DNA of 64,000 nucleotides from Candidatus Kapaibacterium sp. (GCA_028284775.1 JANQRB010000040.1:1-64000); one strand, 5' to 3'; counted from the stretch's first letter, positions 37,720 through 47,728 are shown. Notes: a model not told the origin generated them from the letters alone. Translations and numbers: made by a program.

Positions 37720-38085
37720 CCCGGCCGTATTGCCGTCCGCTTTGTTTGCATTCAGCTCAGCGGGCCGTTTCCGATGCTGCCGCGCCGGAGCGTTGATTGT
37801 TTGCCTGTAGTCGTCGAATCTCAAGAATCTGTATCAGGTGTCATGTTGGTGAAGCATACAGCGGCGCCTGTGGCAGCAGTGGTCGGCCGCGGTCCGAAGA
37901 AGTATAGTCGATCTAATCCCGGGCGCAGAAGCGGCTTCTTTGGCACGCCGAAAGGATTTGACAATTATCGGATTCTGCGTCGTTTTGCAGTGCCGATGTT
38001 GCAAATGCCGCTGTGTACATTTACTGAAACTGCTTGCAAAGACGCTCTATCTACGGTGGTTCCAAACAACATCGAAGAGGTAAGC
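37720..38085 (+). other. upstream region of the secreted esterase-like gene
   Basis: No separate gene is supported. A continuous in-frame extension exists here but lacks a plausible signal peptide or ribosome site. CTGTAGTC at 37805 lacks a partner TA box. Confidence 0.35.
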
Positions 38086-40095
38086 ATGAAACCAAGATTC
38101 TTCGTATTGATGATCGTTATTGTTTGCGCCTTGTGGAGCGCAAGCTCGCTGGCTGAGGTTAAACTCTTTGTTCTGGCCGGACAATCGAATATGGAGGGAC
38201 ACGCGCAGCGGGGGCAGTTGGAAAAGTTGCTTTGTGCCCTTGAGGAGTTCGAACTGCCTGAGGACCCAAAAGGCTGTTACCGTGATCTGGAAGACCGCGA
38301 AGAGCGCATGTTCGAGACTGTTAGCGATTTTTACTGGACCGGCGAAAAATACGCTTACGGTTATGAAGAGTGGCAGGCTCGCATCGAAGGCCGGGAACTG
38401 GCTGCAAGCGAGGTGTTAAGGGCGGCAATGTTGCAGCCGCTCGATGCCGTGCAGACCATTTCGTTTCAGTATCGCCGTCAGAACGATGGAAGCACGCGAT
38501 TGGAACGCCGGCCGGCCGGCGGCTTAACAAGCGGATTCGGCAATCGAAATTCCCTGTATGGTCCGGAGCTTAGCCTGGGGCATATACTGCATCAGGCCTT
38601 TCCGAAGGATGAGATTATCATCCTTAAGGTCGTGCAGGGTGGATCGGATTTACATGAACAATGGCGCAGCCCTTCGGCGGAGGCGCGCCTGGGAGCGGCC
38701 GAGCAGGAATCGCTCTATCCTAAACTTATCAGCCATGTGCGTGAGCTTATTGACAATCCGGGGCAATTCCTGCCGAAATACGCCTCGGGCCCGAAGCCTG
38801 AAATAGTGCTCGAGGCCTTTTTCTGGTTTCAGGGTTTTAACGACATTGTCGCCGGCGGCACTGTCTTTGCCGATCATTATGAGGCCAACCTGAGCGATCT
38901 GCTTAATGATGTACGATCGGACTTAAACGCAGCGGATTTGCCGGTTGTCATCGGCCAATCCGCGCCTGACAGCCCCAACGGCTTGAAAGTTCAGGAGGCG
39001 CAGGCGCGTGTGGCGCAAAACCTGCCGCACTGTAAAATTATCGTCACCAGCGATCTGTCCAACTATTTCCACTTCGACTCGGGTTCGCACATCATCATCG
39101 GCGAACGCATGGGCAAAGCCCACCTCGGCGACCGGCCCCAAAGCAGTGCCGAGCCGATCCTGTTTATGCCGCGCCTGACTGGTGATGCGGATTTTGCGGA
39201 AGCGGACAACAAAATTTCAATAAACGAGGCGTCCGGACAAAGTACGGGCTACCCCGACCTGTCCCTGAAAACCATTGCGGTGGAACTGGCGTCGCAGCCG
39301 CGTCTTGCCGCCATCACGATCTCATTTAAATGTATTCCTGGCGACCTGAGCTATGACGGTCCGATTTTTGTTAACAAGGACCTCCATATCGAACAGGCCG
39401 GCGCATACCTGCGCTCGAGGATAATCAACGGCGGCGACTTCAGCGGCGAAGATATTCTCCTGAATGAGTCCGCCGGTCTCAAAACTCGCTCCTGCAATCA
39501 TTTTGCGCTTGTAATCGATGCCGAATCTCACCGTAACTATATTAACGGTCAGGCTGCAAGCAATGCGCTGCCGGTCGATGACGTCAGGATCGTTGACATT
39601 CTCGGCAGCTTCGGTCCCTGGCCGGGAGAGCTGTGGGATATCCGTATGTACGATCGCGCGTTGTCGGCGGACGAGATCGCGGAACTGGCCGAACGCTGTA
39701 CCGAAATTCCGGTCCCCGATCCGCCCAATGCGGAGTTTCCAAAACCGCTCTGTGGCCCATATATCTGCCTTTGGGGCAATGACGAGGTCGATTTCAACGA
39801 GGAACGATTCCAGTATTATCTGCACGCCCAGGATATGGTCTATCGCCATAATATCTTCACGGTGGAGATGTACCCGACGGGCCGGCTGGATGAATATGTG
39901 CTGAATGAACTGGCCGGCGGTCGCAATCTGATGATGTCGGAGGGCATCGTCAGGACTTTTGTTAAAGACTGGACTTTCGACAAGCCGCTTAAACGCGAAA
40001 ACGCCAATTTCTGGGTCCACGAAAATTTTCATTCCTTCCAGGGGCAATTGGAGGGCGCCACCAATATTCGCGGCAACAAATTTTCCTGGAGATGA
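38086..40095 (+). CDS. secreted SGNH (sialate O-acetylesterase-like) / lectin / metallopeptidase-like protein, 5' part of a frameshifted gene
   Basis: ATG 38086 has AGAGG upstream and starts a signal peptide (MKPRFFVLMIVIVCALWSASSLA). Residues about 25-370 resemble the SASA family of SGNH carbohydrate esterases: GQSNMEG holds the likely nucleophile Ser, and WFQGFND and DSGSH supply the other blocks. About 390-550 looks like a concanavalin-A-like (LamG) domain. About 555-670 ends in HENFH, an HExxH zinc-peptidase motif. The frame then hits TGA at 40093-40095 right after NKFSW. The following frame continues the same domain without a gap, so a 1-base loss (TGGGAG to TGGAG) probably split the gene. 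Confidence 0.72.
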   Translation: MKPRFFVLMIVIVCALWSASSLAEVKLFVLAGQSNMEGHAQRGQLEKLLCALEEFELPEDPKGCYRDLEDREERMFETVSDFYWTGEKYAYGYEEWQARIEGRELAASEVLRAAMLQPLDAVQTISFQYRRQNDGSTRLERRPAGGLTSGFGNRNSLYGPELSLGHILHQAFPKDEIIILKVVQGGSDLHEQWRSPSAEARLGAAEQESLYPKLISHVRELIDNPGQFLPKYASGPKPEIVLEAFFWFQGFNDIVAGGTVFADHYEANLSDLLNDVRSDLNAADLPVVIGQSAPDSPNGLKVQEAQARVAQNLPHCKIIVTSDLSNYFHFDSGSHIIIGERMGKAHLGDRPQSSAEPILFMPRLTGDADFAEADNKISINEASGQSTGYPDLSLKTIAVELASQPRLAAITISFKCIPGDLSYDGPIFVNKDLHIEQAGAYLRSRIINGGDFSGEDILLNESAGLKTRSCNHFALVIDAESHRNYINGQAASNALPVDDVRIVDILGSFGPWPGELWDIRMYDRALSADEIAELAERCTEIPVPDPPNAEFPKPLCGPYICLWGNDEVDFNEERFQYYLHAQDMVYRHNIFTVEMYPTGRLDEYVLNELAGGRNLMMSEGIVRTFVKDWTFDKPLKRENANFWVHENFHSFQGQLEGATNIRGNKFSWR

Positions 40096-41228
40096 GTGCC
40101 GAGTGGGGTTCCGACGCCGTTTTTCCGGCTGCGAGCAACACCTTGCTTGGCTATTACACCCTCAACCCGCACCTGGCCCTCTATGTCAATCAAAGCGTAC
40201 CGCTGGAAGATATCGGCTGGAAAGCCGACGGCCATGGCGGCCATCAATACGGTGCCTATATCTTCTTCTCGTATATCACGAACCACTTCATGGACAAGCC
40301 ATTTATCGGCGCGATGTTTAACAATCCGCGCGTGCGCAGCGAACCGGTCGCATTGGCCTATGACATGCTGGCGGAGGCCGGTCACGATATGAAGGAGATT
40401 TTCGGTGACTTCGCTGCGCGCACTGTTAACTTTGATTATGCGAACGGCGCATATTATGCACAGTCCGAAGCAAGCTCCTGGCGGCGTCTGCAAAATGCCA
40501 TCGACGGCGCGGTGTCGCGTAAATTCGCCGCTCGATACGATGGCGGCGGCACCGGGGGTGCATGGCATTCGCCGTCGCGGGAAGTGACGCCCGGCTCCTG
40601 GGCCTACAATACTTACGTCGTCGAGGTCACCGAGGACAAAGCCTACTCCTTTGCCTTCCGCAGCGATGAAGATAATCCTGACTACGAGGATTATCGTATC
40701 AGCGTCGTTGTCAGGTCAGGCGATGAGCAAGACCCCATTTTTACGTATTACGCTTTGAACCTGAAGCAGGATGGTCCCGCAGGACAGTATACCGGCCGTC
40801 TCAACGAGGTGCCCGGCAAAGCCGGTGAAACCATGTTCCTGGTGGTTGCCACAACGCCTGAAGTCTTTAACGGATTCGATACCTACAATTTCGAGTATCA
40901 GATTCAGGCGCGCGAGCCGTCGTCCACGGACATAATCTCTGATGTCGATGCAGGCGACGGTATCATTCTGCATCGGAATGCGCCCAATCCTGTTAATACC
41001 TATACGCGCATCTCCTTCCGGTTGCCATACGCGGCTGAGCTACGCCTGGAACTTATTGACGCTGTCAGCGGACGGCGGGTGGCGACTCTGGCGGAAGGGC
41101 GCCACGGAGCGCAGATCCACAACGTGGAGTTCCGGCCCCGGGATCTTGCGGACGGTGTTTACATCTATCGTCTGACGGTGGACGGTGAGTATACCGCGGC
41201 CCGCAGCATGCTGCTCTGCCGTCATTAA
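40092..41228 (+). CDS. 3' part of the frameshifted secreted protein, with T9SS sorting domain
   Basis: 378 codons in the -1 frame relative to the preceding part, beginning MSAEWGSDAVFP. The Glu of MSAEW would be a plausible third zinc ligand after HENFH. The ATGA overlap could suggest coupling, but the only ribosome-site-like GGAG abuts the ATG, and no signal peptide is present, so independent use makes little sense. The C-terminus is a T9SS sorting domain (LHRNAPNPVNTYTRISFRL...DGVYIYRL). Rejoined, the protein would be about 1047 residues. Either a real mutation, a sequencing error or, less likely, frameshifting explains it; I see no good slippery heptamer. Confidence 0.7.
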   Translation: MSAEWGSDAVFPAASNTLLGYYTLNPHLALYVNQSVPLEDIGWKADGHGGHQYGAYIFFSYITNHFMDKPFIGAMFNNPRVRSEPVALAYDMLAEAGHDMKEIFGDFAARTVNFDYANGAYYAQSEASSWRRLQNAIDGAVSRKFAARYDGGGTGGAWHSPSREVTPGSWAYNTYVVEVTEDKAYSFAFRSDEDNPDYEDYRISVVVRSGDEQDPIFTYYALNLKQDGPAGQYTGRLNEVPGKAGETMFLVVATTPEVFNGFDTYNFEYQIQAREPSSTDIISDVDAGDGIILHRNAPNPVNTYTRISFRLPYAAELRLELIDAVSGRRVATLAEGRHGAQIHNVEFRPRDLADGVYIYRLTVDGEYTAARSMLLCRH

Positions 41229-41260
41229 CAATCGATTGATTCGGCATGGTGAATACCTGT

Positions 41261-41322
41261 AACAACAGGGAAGCAATCTCATTGAATCGGCAGCCCTTCA
41301 GTGAGATTGCTTCCCTGTTGTT
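41261..41322. terminator. 21-bp perfect hairpin between convergent genes
   Basis: AACAACAGGGAAGCAATCTC plus A at 41261-41281 pairs perfectly with 41302-41322 around a 20-nt loop. It lies between the esterase-like gene and the leftward TonB receptor, so it probably terminates both transcripts. No long T run follows on either strand. Confidence 0.7.
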
Positions 41323-41436
41323 CTCGTTCAGATGATCCACATGGTTCCGATTCTCGTCGCAGCGAGAGTCTCATATCGAACGCCCGGAATTAGATTCAAT
41401 TCCGGACGTCGCTGTTTAGCTGCCTGGTTCCCGGTC

Positions 41437-43806
41437 TCAAATTTCCAGCTTAAATCCGACATTGGCAAAGAAGCCGAGCCCGAGTCCTTTTTCTTCACCC
41501 GTCAGCTCCGAGAAGCGGTCTTCCCAGGTGTTAAACCTGTTGTACAGGTTGTCGAGCTCCAGGAAGGTGATCAGGCCGAGAGGGCCGAACTGCTTGCGGT
41601 AATCCACGCGAACGCTCAGCAGATGAAAGTCCGGCAGCCTGTCGGCATTGCGTTCCGTGATTTCTTTGGAAAAGCGCATGACCTCTGAGTTGTTAAGAAC
41701 ATTCTCGTGCACGACAAAGCGATCCTTTGGCCGCCCGACATTGTATTTCCATTTGGCGGAGACAAACCATTCCCTGTTAATCTGATAGCCGAAGAATACG
41801 GAGAAATTGTGCGTTTGATTGTTCGGCGACGTGTATTCGCCAAAGCCATCGTGATCATTGCGTTTGGCGATGGCATAGGAATAGCTTAGCTGGCCATAGT
41901 AGCTGTCGGTAAAACGCTTGAGCAGAATTGCATCAATACCGCTGCTCCAAGCATCGCCCCGATTGCTGTATACATTGCCAGCGCTGCCTGTCGGACTTAT
42001 CAGTTTATCGAATGACTTATAGTAGGTTTCAACTGTTAATTTCAGATCATCGGCCGGCTGATGATGTACCCCCAGAATGTAGTGGATCGACTGTTCGTCG
42101 CTCAGCAAGTTGTTTGTGCCGCTTGCGGCAATGAATTTGTTGATTGGCTTCTGGTAATAGATCCCGCTCGCCAGATTGAGCATGGTATTGGCGGCTGCCT
42201 GGTAACGAAGCTGAAGCCGCGGCGCAATCCGGCTTGCTTTACTGAAGCCGTTGTACGAGTATCTGAGCCCGGGTATGACCACGAACTTATCAATCGTTGC
42301 GTCAAAACTCGCGTAGGCCGCCGCATGCGTCGCGCCGCCGTCAAAATGATAGTTAACATCCTCGGGATCCAGTACCAGGAACTTCCGGCCCGGATCTGGT
42401 AGCCGGTCATTGCGCGTAAACTGATAGAGCGTGTCCAGACCGTTTTGCCTGAAATTGTAGTCCAGCTTAACATTCTGAATGTCGATCCCCATGCTGAGCG
42501 TGCCCCAGTCGTTGATGGAATAATCAAAATCCGATTTCCAGCCGAGCTCGACTTCTTCTTCCTTCTGCAGGCCGACATCTTCGCGAAGCTGCAACTCCGA
42601 TTCGGAGGGCGGCAGCTGCCCGCCGAATTCATCGGCCCAGGCATAACCAATGGAACGGAAGCGGTCGTTCGTTCGGAAATAGAAGGTGTTGTGCAGCACG
42701 CTTGTTTTGCTCGTGAGCAGACGCCAGTTAGCGCCCAGCAGCCAACGGCTCTCGTCGATGTCCCAGATGTCGTTTTCAACAAGATCATCCGCCTTGATGA
42801 TATTATGCGGCCCCCTGCGCAAGCGGTCCGTTGAAAAGATGCCGAGCAGACTGATTTTGTTCTGCGCGTTAAGATGTGTTGTTGTTTTGGCAATGACGTC
42901 GGCCAGCGTCGGGTCGCCGAAATCTTCCTGGTCGCCGAGCTCCAGGGCCAGCTTGGCGTCGAAGTCGCGAACGTTCAGGATCATGGAGGTATTCTCGAAG
43001 AGATAGGTCGGTCCGTCGTAGTTAAGCTCCAGGCCAAGCAAGTCGTAGCTGCCGCTGACGGTCGGCGACTCGGTATTGCCTTCACTGATTTTCAGATCCA
43101 GCACCGAGGAGCCCTTGCCGCCGTACTCCGCGCCGAAGCCGCCGCCGTAAAAGGTCGCCCGTTCGATCAGGCCCGCCGTAAAGACGCTGAAGCGTCCGCC
43201 CTGTGTTTCCTGTTCGCGGCTGCCGCCTTCGAAGTGATTGATTTTGGCGAATGGGATGTTGTCGATCAGGATGAGGTTGTCGTGCACGCCGCCGCCGCGC
43301 ACCGACATCGCCGAGAATTCGCCCTCCGATGAGCTTACGCCGGGCAGCGTGCCGAGCGTCCTGAGAATATCGCCCGACGTGCCGGGCGCTCGACGGAGTT
43401 CTTCGCGTTGAAAGGAGTGACTCGATACCGGCGCCGCCGCGATTTCCGGTGTTACTGAGACGGCGTCGCTCTCCAGCGGCGCGGCCCTCAGCTCGATTTC
43501 GCTGACATAGCTTGTTTTATCGCGGACGACAAGAACATCGGTTTCCGTATGTGTCACGTAGCCAACATAGCTGATGCGAATTTTGTAAACATTTTCCGGC
43601 AGGTTCTCAATCCGGAAGACGCCTTCGGCATTTGTTGAAGCGCCGCGTTTCGTTCCAACGACCGCGACATTCACGCCGATCAAGACCTGTTTGGTCGTTG
43701 CGTCGACAATGCGGCCCTGGATATGGCCATGTTCCTCGGCGGAAGCCGGAGCGGCAAGTAAGAGTAAGGACAGAAAGGGCATAAGCAGCCCGGGATTAAC
43801 GCGCAT
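41437..43806 (-). CDS. TonB-dependent outer-membrane receptor with carboxypeptidase-regulatory N-terminus
   Basis: 789 residues from ATG 43804-43806, which begins a signal peptide (MRVNPGLLMPFLSLLLLAAPASA). About 24-110 is a CarboxypepD_reg-like domain (GRIVDATTKQVLIGVNVAVVGTKRG, then FRIENLPENVYKIRISYVGY). A plug domain follows (about 140-245: GDILRTLGTLPGVSS, SVRGGGVHDNLILIDNIPF) and then a beta-barrel to the C-terminus (FANVGFKLEI). Such receptors import siderophores, vitamins or glycans, or act as surface receptors; there is no SusD partner here, so the substrate is unknown. The small gene at 43863 ends 57 bp upstream on the same strand. Confidence 0.9.
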   Translation of the reverse strand: MRVNPGLLMPFLSLLLLAAPASAEEHGHIQGRIVDATTKQVLIGVNVAVVGTKRGASTNAEGVFRIENLPENVYKIRISYVGYVTHTETDVLVVRDKTSYVSEIELRAAPLESDAVSVTPEIAAAPVSSHSFQREELRRAPGTSGDILRTLGTLPGVSSSEGEFSAMSVRGGGVHDNLILIDNIPFAKINHFEGGSREQETQGGRFSVFTAGLIERATFYGGGFGAEYGGKGSSVLDLKISEGNTESPTVSGSYDLLGLELNYDGPTYLFENTSMILNVRDFDAKLALELGDQEDFGDPTLADVIAKTTTHLNAQNKISLLGIFSTDRLRRGPHNIIKADDLVENDIWDIDESRWLLGANWRLLTSKTSVLHNTFYFRTNDRFRSIGYAWADEFGGQLPPSESELQLREDVGLQKEEEVELGWKSDFDYSINDWGTLSMGIDIQNVKLDYNFRQNGLDTLYQFTRNDRLPDPGRKFLVLDPEDVNYHFDGGATHAAAYASFDATIDKFVVIPGLRYSYNGFSKASRIAPRLQLRYQAAANTMLNLASGIYYQKPINKFIAASGTNNLLSDEQSIHYILGVHHQPADDLKLTVETYYKSFDKLISPTGSAGNVYSNRGDAWSSGIDAILLKRFTDSYYGQLSYSYAIAKRNDHDGFGEYTSPNNQTHNFSVFFGYQINREWFVSAKWKYNVGRPKDRFVVHENVLNNSEVMRFSKEITERNADRLPDFHLLSVRVDYRKQFGPLGLITFLELDNLYNRFNTWEDRFSELTGEEKGLGLGFFANVGFKLEI

Positions 43807-43862
43807 GGTAACAATACCCTGAATGATTTGTAGAAAGAGGATTTTTTGTTTGCAAGCAGCTG

Positions 43863-44120
43863 TTAACATCGATCGGTATTGGCTGAGTGTTCCCGCGGCG
43901 CCCAATCGTTATGGCGTGGCTGTGTCAGCCGGCGCAGCGAAAGCAGGGAAAGGCCGAGATTGCGCATGCGAATGAAAATGCCGTGCAGGTCGGCTTGATC
44001 GCGGACCGGACCGACAAGAGTCGTCGTTCCGTCTTCCCGGCGCTGTACCGCCAACCCGCCGAGTCTCTCCGACCAGCGGTCGCTGAGTTGTCCCGCAATT
44101 CTGAATTCGTATAGATCCAT
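43863..44120 (-). CDS. small conserved protein often found beside MalT-like regulators
   Basis: 85 residues starting MDLYEFRIAGQLSDRW, with the motif GGTTTLVGPVRDQADLHGIFIRMRNLGLSLLSLRR (here DGTTTLVGP..DQADLHG). From memory, short proteins of this type occur next to MalT-type LuxR regulators in many bacteria; their function is not established. A GGGGGAG ribosome site precedes the ATG. The upstream gap to the regulator (44121-44334) has two CGGGGGG tracts about 25 bp apart. Confidence 0.7.
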   Translation of the reverse strand: MDLYEFRIAGQLSDRWSERLGGLAVQRREDGTTTLVGPVRDQADLHGIFIRMRNLGLSLLSLRRLTQPRHNDWAPREHSANTDRC

Positions 44121-44334
44121 TCCGACACTCCCCCTGATTGAATGAGAAATTCACAGCGGCAAATTAGGGCGGCGAAATGTCGGCGCTGTCAGCCGGGGGG
44201 TGCAGGAGAGGGTGTATTCGGGGGGTGTAATTCGCAGCCGGGAGAGGCACTCAACGCAAAGATCCGTCCGGACCCTGCTGATTGTCCGGGCTCATGGCAA
44301 AGTGAGAAAACGTTGCGGATGTCTGCTAAGTCGT

Positions 44335-47118
44335 TTACAGCAGGCCTAATTCGCTGGCGCGGGCAACGGCTTCGCGGCGCTCGCTGACGCCCAGCTTGCC
44401 GTAGGCATTGGCGATATGGCGTTTAACGGTGTGCAGACTGATGAAAAGCTGATCGGCGATATCCTGGTTTTTGATGCCCGCCGCAATCAGACGCAGAATT
44501 TCGCGTTCGCGAAGTGTTAAGTGTTCGGGCAGGACCGCGCTGCCGTTTGTATTTTTGCGGGCCGCCGTTGCTGCGCCGGAGTCGACGCGGGCGCTTCCAT
44601 CGAAGGCGCTCAGCAGACGACGGGTGTAGGACTGCGCCATGCCGGTCGCCAGAGCGTCGCGGAGTAACTTGCGCATCGCCGGTCCTTCGTCTGCGAAGAT
44701 GCGGACGTAGCCCTCCGGTTCGGCCGAGACCAGGGCTACCTGCAGGTGCTGCAGCGCGCGTGCTAGGTCGCCCCTCGCATCGCAGGCCAGGGCCTGGAGT
44801 ATGCGGATGCCGATCATGCTGGCGCCACGGCGTGCTTCCGCCGCGGACTGCGCCAGGCCTTCCAGCAGCCGCAGCGCTTCCATAATACTTTTGTCCTTCC
44901 CTTCGCTGCGATACCGGGCAATCAGTACCCGCGCCAGCGTGAGGTGCTCGAACTCGCGAATATAGCTCAGTTCGTCATCCGCAGACAATTTGTGTTTCCG
45001 AGCCCAATCGAGCGCATCCTGCAGCCGGTTCTGCGCCAGCCAGAGGCGCACTTTCAGCGCGGCCAGGGGACGTACATGCGGTACAGCGTCTCTGACAAAG
45101 ACTCGCTCGGCTTCTTCGATTTTTTCCAGCGCGGCCTGTGTATTACCCTTCGACTCTTCGAGCAGTCCTTCCGCCAGGCACCAGCGATAGCGATTTTCCG
45201 TCAGGGCGGCCATCTCGCCTAAGCGCCGACCCTGCTGCAGCTGTTCCGTGGCGGCCAGCAGATCGTCAAACTCGCGATACAGTTCGCACAGTCCCAGGTG
45301 CAGGTCGGCAGTACCGCGAATCACGAGGCCGCGCCATTCCCGGGTGTAGCGTAGGGACTGACGATAAATTTCACAGGCCTCGCGCAGCCGGCCCTGCGCC
45401 ACTCTGACGTCCGCCAGCACGTGTGTTCCGGTGATATGACAGTGCGAGTTACCGGTCTGCCTGATCAGCTCCAGGCCATTCAGGAAATAGCGGTAGGCCG
45501 TCTCCAGATCGCCCGAGGTCCAGGTAGCCAGGCCGAGGATCGCCGTCGCGCCGCCGCGCCAGACCAGGCTGTCCTCCGGCAATTGTTCAAGCGCCTGCCG
45601 CGCAAAGCGTTCGGAGGCGCGCATATCGCCCAGCGCCTGGGTGTAGAAAGAACGGGCGGCCGCAATGATCCCCGGCAGCGCTGGAATCTGGGTTTCGTCC
45701 GCTACGATCATGGCCGGCCCGGCTGTCTCTGTCGCTTTGCCTGGGACAGCGCCGGCCGCGAGCCAGGCTTCGGCTATTCCCAGCCGGGCGTCGGCGGCCT
45801 CAAAATGGCTTTCGTCGAGGTAGGACCAGGCCGACCAGACACAGAGAACGGGCCGTGCGCGCACAATATCCTCCGGCAGGCGTTTCAGCCAAGCATAGAG
45901 CGTGTTGCCGAGCGTTTCGGCAAAGAGCGCCGGCGCCGCCAGCTCGATCTGCCGCGCCGCCATCGGGTAATCCTCGGCGGCAATGGCGTGGCGTATCGCC
46001 TCCAGCGCCGAAGCATTGGCGTCGTACCATTCGCTGGCACGCCGGTGGCAAAGCCCGACCTTGTCAGCCTGCTCTTCGTGAAAATAAGCGCGGAGAACAT
46101 CGCCGAAGAGGTGATGATAGCGGTACCAGCGCCGTTTGTCGTCGAGGGGAATCACAAAAAGGTTGTCGCGCTCCAGCATTTCCAGGATGTTTCGGCTGTC
46201 CGCCAGTCCTGTCACCGCTTCGCAGAGCGGACCGCTAAGGCGATCGAGGATGGAGGTCTGCAACAGAAAGTCTCTGACCCGGCCGGATTGGCGGCGCAGG
46301 ACTTCCTCGACAAGATAGTCGACGATATAGCGGTCATCGCCGGCAAAATCCGCCACAAAGCCGGGCAAGTTTTCGCGGCCCTGCATCGAGAGAGCGGCCA
46401 GCTGCAGACCGGCGATCCAGCCTTCGGTGCGTTTTTCCAGGGCTTCGACTTCCGCCGGCGCCAGGCGCAGGTCCATCACATCATTGAGGAAAGCCGCCGC
46501 TTCGTCGGCGCGGAAGCTGAGGTCGGCCGCCCGGAATTCGAGCGAGTCGCCGCGGGCGCGCAGACGAGCCAGCGGCAGTGGCGGATCGCAGCGGCTGGCA
46601 ATCAACAGGTGCATGCGCGGCGGCATGTGTTCGAGGAAAAATTCCAGTGCGGCGTGGATCGCGGGCGCGTCGATCAAATGGTAGTCATCGAGAATGAGCA
46701 CGAGATCTTCCCCGATGGCATTAATCTCGTTGATCAGGGTCGTCAGGATCGATTCGATCGGCGGCGGCTGCGAAGAGCGCAGCAGCGCCAGGGCTTCGCG
46801 TCCGAGGTCTGCGTGGACCTTCTGCAGCGCGGCGATGAAGTAAACCCAGAACAATATCGGCTCACTATCGCTCTGATCGAGCGAGACCCAGCCGGTTCTC
46901 CGCCTGCCCTCGCCGAGCCCCGACAGCCATTCCACCGCCAGCGTGGTTTTGCCGAAGCCGGCCGGGGCCGATACGAGCGTTAGTTTGCGTTCCAGCCCCT
47001 GGTTCATCCGATCCACCAGTCGGGGACGCGACACCATTCCGGCGCGCCAGCCGGGCACGAAAAGCTTGGTTTCGAGCAGGGGAATGTTTGTGGACTTATC
47101 TGTGGAATTTTCAATCAC
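44335..47118 (-). CDS. MalT-like LuxR-family ATP-dependent transcriptional activator (LAL type)
   Basis: 928 residues. I chose GTG 47116-47118 because AAAGG lies 7 nt upstream; a longer start at 47232 is possible. The N-terminus SKL-like segment (IPLLETKLFVPGW) is typical of the family. Walker A is APAGFGKTT and Walker B is LVLILDDYH. A winged/helical middle and a TPR-like region of about 450 residues follow. A canonical GerE HTH (LTLREREILRLIAAGIKNQDIADQLFISLHTVKRH) closes the protein. These are signal-activated ATPases that turn on catabolic or other operons. The small partner gene and TonB receptor downstream on the same strand are possible targets. This HTH is quite different from the TPR/HTH family. 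Confidence 0.9.
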   Translation of the reverse strand: MIENSTDKSTNIPLLETKLFVPGWRAGMVSRPRLVDRMNQGLERKLTLVSAPAGFGKTTLAVEWLSGLGEGRRRTGWVSLDQSDSEPILFWVYFIAALQKVHADLGREALALLRSSQPPPIESILTTLINEINAIGEDLVLILDDYHLIDAPAIHAALEFFLEHMPPRMHLLIASRCDPPLPLARLRARGDSLEFRAADLSFRADEAAAFLNDVMDLRLAPAEVEALEKRTEGWIAGLQLAALSMQGRENLPGFVADFAGDDRYIVDYLVEEVLRRQSGRVRDFLLQTSILDRLSGPLCEAVTGLADSRNILEMLERDNLFVIPLDDKRRWYRYHHLFGDVLRAYFHEEQADKVGLCHRRASEWYDANASALEAIRHAIAAEDYPMAARQIELAAPALFAETLGNTLYAWLKRLPEDIVRARPVLCVWSAWSYLDESHFEAADARLGIAEAWLAAGAVPGKATETAGPAMIVADETQIPALPGIIAAARSFYTQALGDMRASERFARQALEQLPEDSLVWRGGATAILGLATWTSGDLETAYRYFLNGLELIRQTGNSHCHITGTHVLADVRVAQGRLREACEIYRQSLRYTREWRGLVIRGTADLHLGLCELYREFDDLLAATEQLQQGRRLGEMAALTENRYRWCLAEGLLEESKGNTQAALEKIEEAERVFVRDAVPHVRPLAALKVRLWLAQNRLQDALDWARKHKLSADDELSYIREFEHLTLARVLIARYRSEGKDKSIMEALRLLEGLAQSAAEARRGASMIGIRILQALACDARGDLARALQHLQVALVSAEPEGYVRIFADEGPAMRKLLRDALATGMAQSYTRRLLSAFDGSARVDSGAATAARKNTNGSAVLPEHLTLREREILRLIAAGIKNQDIADQLFISLHTVKRHIANAYGKLGVSERREAVARASELGLL

Positions 47119-47581
47119 GCGACAACCTTTGCGGGTCAGTGGATCGACCGGATATAAACGAATAAATGTCGGCTTTGGTGCACATCGTGGCTCCGGTACG
47201 ACGCCGGCGGCATTCTGTTGCGTCGGCTGCACGAGCCGGATGAAATCGGAAGCATATGCCGGCCCGGTCTCAAGTACGGCGATTCAGGAATGGGAGAATG
47301 CATTTGAAGGTCAACCCGATTCATCAGCCCTTGATCCATCAGGCCGGTCGGGCCGACTCTTCACAAAGTAATTGCCATTTTACGGCGGGTGACGTCAGAT
47401 CGCCGCCCCCTGCAGCATTAGCACACAAATTGCCAGATTGTCTGTCATCGTCTGCCGCCTCGCTTGTTGGCCGTTTTGCAAACTTGATACCACAGATTCC
47501 GGGTGCATGAGAAATCATACTCAACTCTGGGGGAGCCAAGAGCAAAGGTATATATTCGTTGCGCCGCTTATTGCAAATTAA

Positions 47582-47612
47582 TTGCAATAGCAACTGATTC
47601 GCATTATCTTTG
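47582..47612 (+). promoter_or_regulatory. Bacteroidota-type promoter for the flavoprotein gene
   Basis: TTG at 47582-47584 and a perfect -7 box TATCTTTG at 47605-47612 with a 20-bp spacer. The start codon of the gene is 117 bp downstream. Confidence 0.5.
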
Positions 47613-47728
47613 CCATCACATAAATGCCGGGCTCAATCTTTCGCCCTTGTGTTTTGCAACACGACAGCCGCTCCGCGGCCCTGACGGAGAGTCCACATTA
47701 CCCTACATCATTTCATAAGGCAGCAGCG

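Noticed and set aside
40075..40095. Programmed -1 ribosomal frameshifting in the esterase-like gene
   Set aside because: The bases before the shift do not form an X-XXY-YYZ slippery heptamer in the zero frame, and I saw no strong downstream hairpin.
45421..46983. A 520-codon frame antisense to the MalT-like gene
   Set aside because: The sense strand has Walker and GerE motifs throughout; the antisense product matches nothing and has no start signal.
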